Origin: Collimonas fungivorans
GTDB taxonomy: Bacteria; Pseudomonadota; Gammaproteobacteria; Burkholderiales; Burkholderiaceae_D
Assembly: GCF_001584145.1 (NCBI RefSeq)
Contig: NZ_CP013232.1
Location: 2,542,001 to 2,606,000 of the forward strand
Length of the DNA stretch: 64,000 bases
Direction of reading: 5' to 3'
This document shows, piece after piece, positions 63,841 to 64,000 of this stretch. Positions within the stretch are counted from its first letter, which is position 1. The number at the start of each line of letters is the position of its first letter. The notes under the pieces were generated by a model. It had not been told where the DNA came from. It made no database searches and worked only from the letters and a program-made list of their open reading frames with translations. A program made the translations under genes and the position numbers.

Positions 63841-64000
63841 CAGGCATCCCTTCAAATAAACGCTGCAATTTGAATAATTATTCTGCGACCCTGCTTAGTC
63901 AAGAAAGTAGTCTTTTCGTTTTCAAATTGCAAGCATCTTCAATGCGTGCGTACGCCGCCGCTGACAATTCTGACAGTAGTAAAAAGATGGGCTATTATAT

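Overview
The window looks like a stretch of chromosome from a betaproteobacterium of the Oxalobacteraceae; Collimonas is my best guess. The reasons are the high GC content, the hflK-hflC-hisZ-purA-phosphoribosyltransferase order, and the soil-type accessory content (inositol catabolism, LuxI/LuxR, an NRPS-like synthetase, many ABC importers). The genus is inference; I could not run a search.

Layout. 1-5.4 kb: housekeeping genes hflK, hflC, hisZ, purA and a phosphoribosyltransferase. 5.4-12.3 kb: a minus-strand sugar operon (LacI regulator, ribose-type ABC importer, sugar isomerase, Gfo/Idh oxidoreductase) behind a perfect 20-bp operator; its permease gene carries a -1 frameshift. 12.4-16.5 kb: an MFS transporter preceded by a 12-bp tandem repeat, two Gfo/Idh dehydrogenases (the first iolG-like), and a small coiled-coil membrane protein. 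16.6-26.4 kb: a myo-inositol regulon, with an RpiR-type repressor divergent from an ABC importer plus iolC(-DUF2090 fusion), iolD, iolE and iolB. 26.5 kb: tRNA-Leu(CAG). 26.7-32.4 kb: a BCCT transporter facing a 1357-aa Pls/PosA-type one-module synthetase. 32.7-39.4 kb: a PAS-GGDEF-EAL protein, a YcaQ-type glycosylase, a Dyp peroxidase gene broken by three -1 frameshifts, and a HipBA module. 39.6-45.4 kb: tauABC, an SDR divergent from an AraC regulator, and LtrA. 45.6-47.1 kb: a luxI/luxR quorum-sensing pair with a clear lux box. 47.4-56.9 kb: dbpA, a VOC protein, a split chromate transporter, tam/LysR, a secretory lipase behind a palindromic repeat, an MCE (Mla-like) operon without an ATPase, and a DUF4019 protein. 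56.9-63.9 kb: a cluster of small stress-type proteins and DJ-1/PfpI-superfamily genes, interrupted by a low-GC segment with a heme-oxygenase-like diiron enzyme, then a TPR/transglutaminase lipoprotein and a CBS protein.

How genes work together. The inositol genes cover uptake, oxidation, dehydration, ring opening, isomerisation, phosphorylation and probably aldol cleavage; iolA is not in the window. The quorum-sensing pair may act beyond itself: a 22-bp dyad at 57200-57221 matches the luxI lux box at 16 of 20 positions and lies between a small stress-type gene and the diiron-oxidase gene, exactly where a PfpI paralogue has been truncated. This, with the cationic-polymer-type synthetase, is the most promising candidate for undescribed biology here. 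All four frameshifts (one permease, three in the peroxidase) are single missing bases in G/C-rich short runs, so sequencing error should be excluded before calling them pseudogenes.
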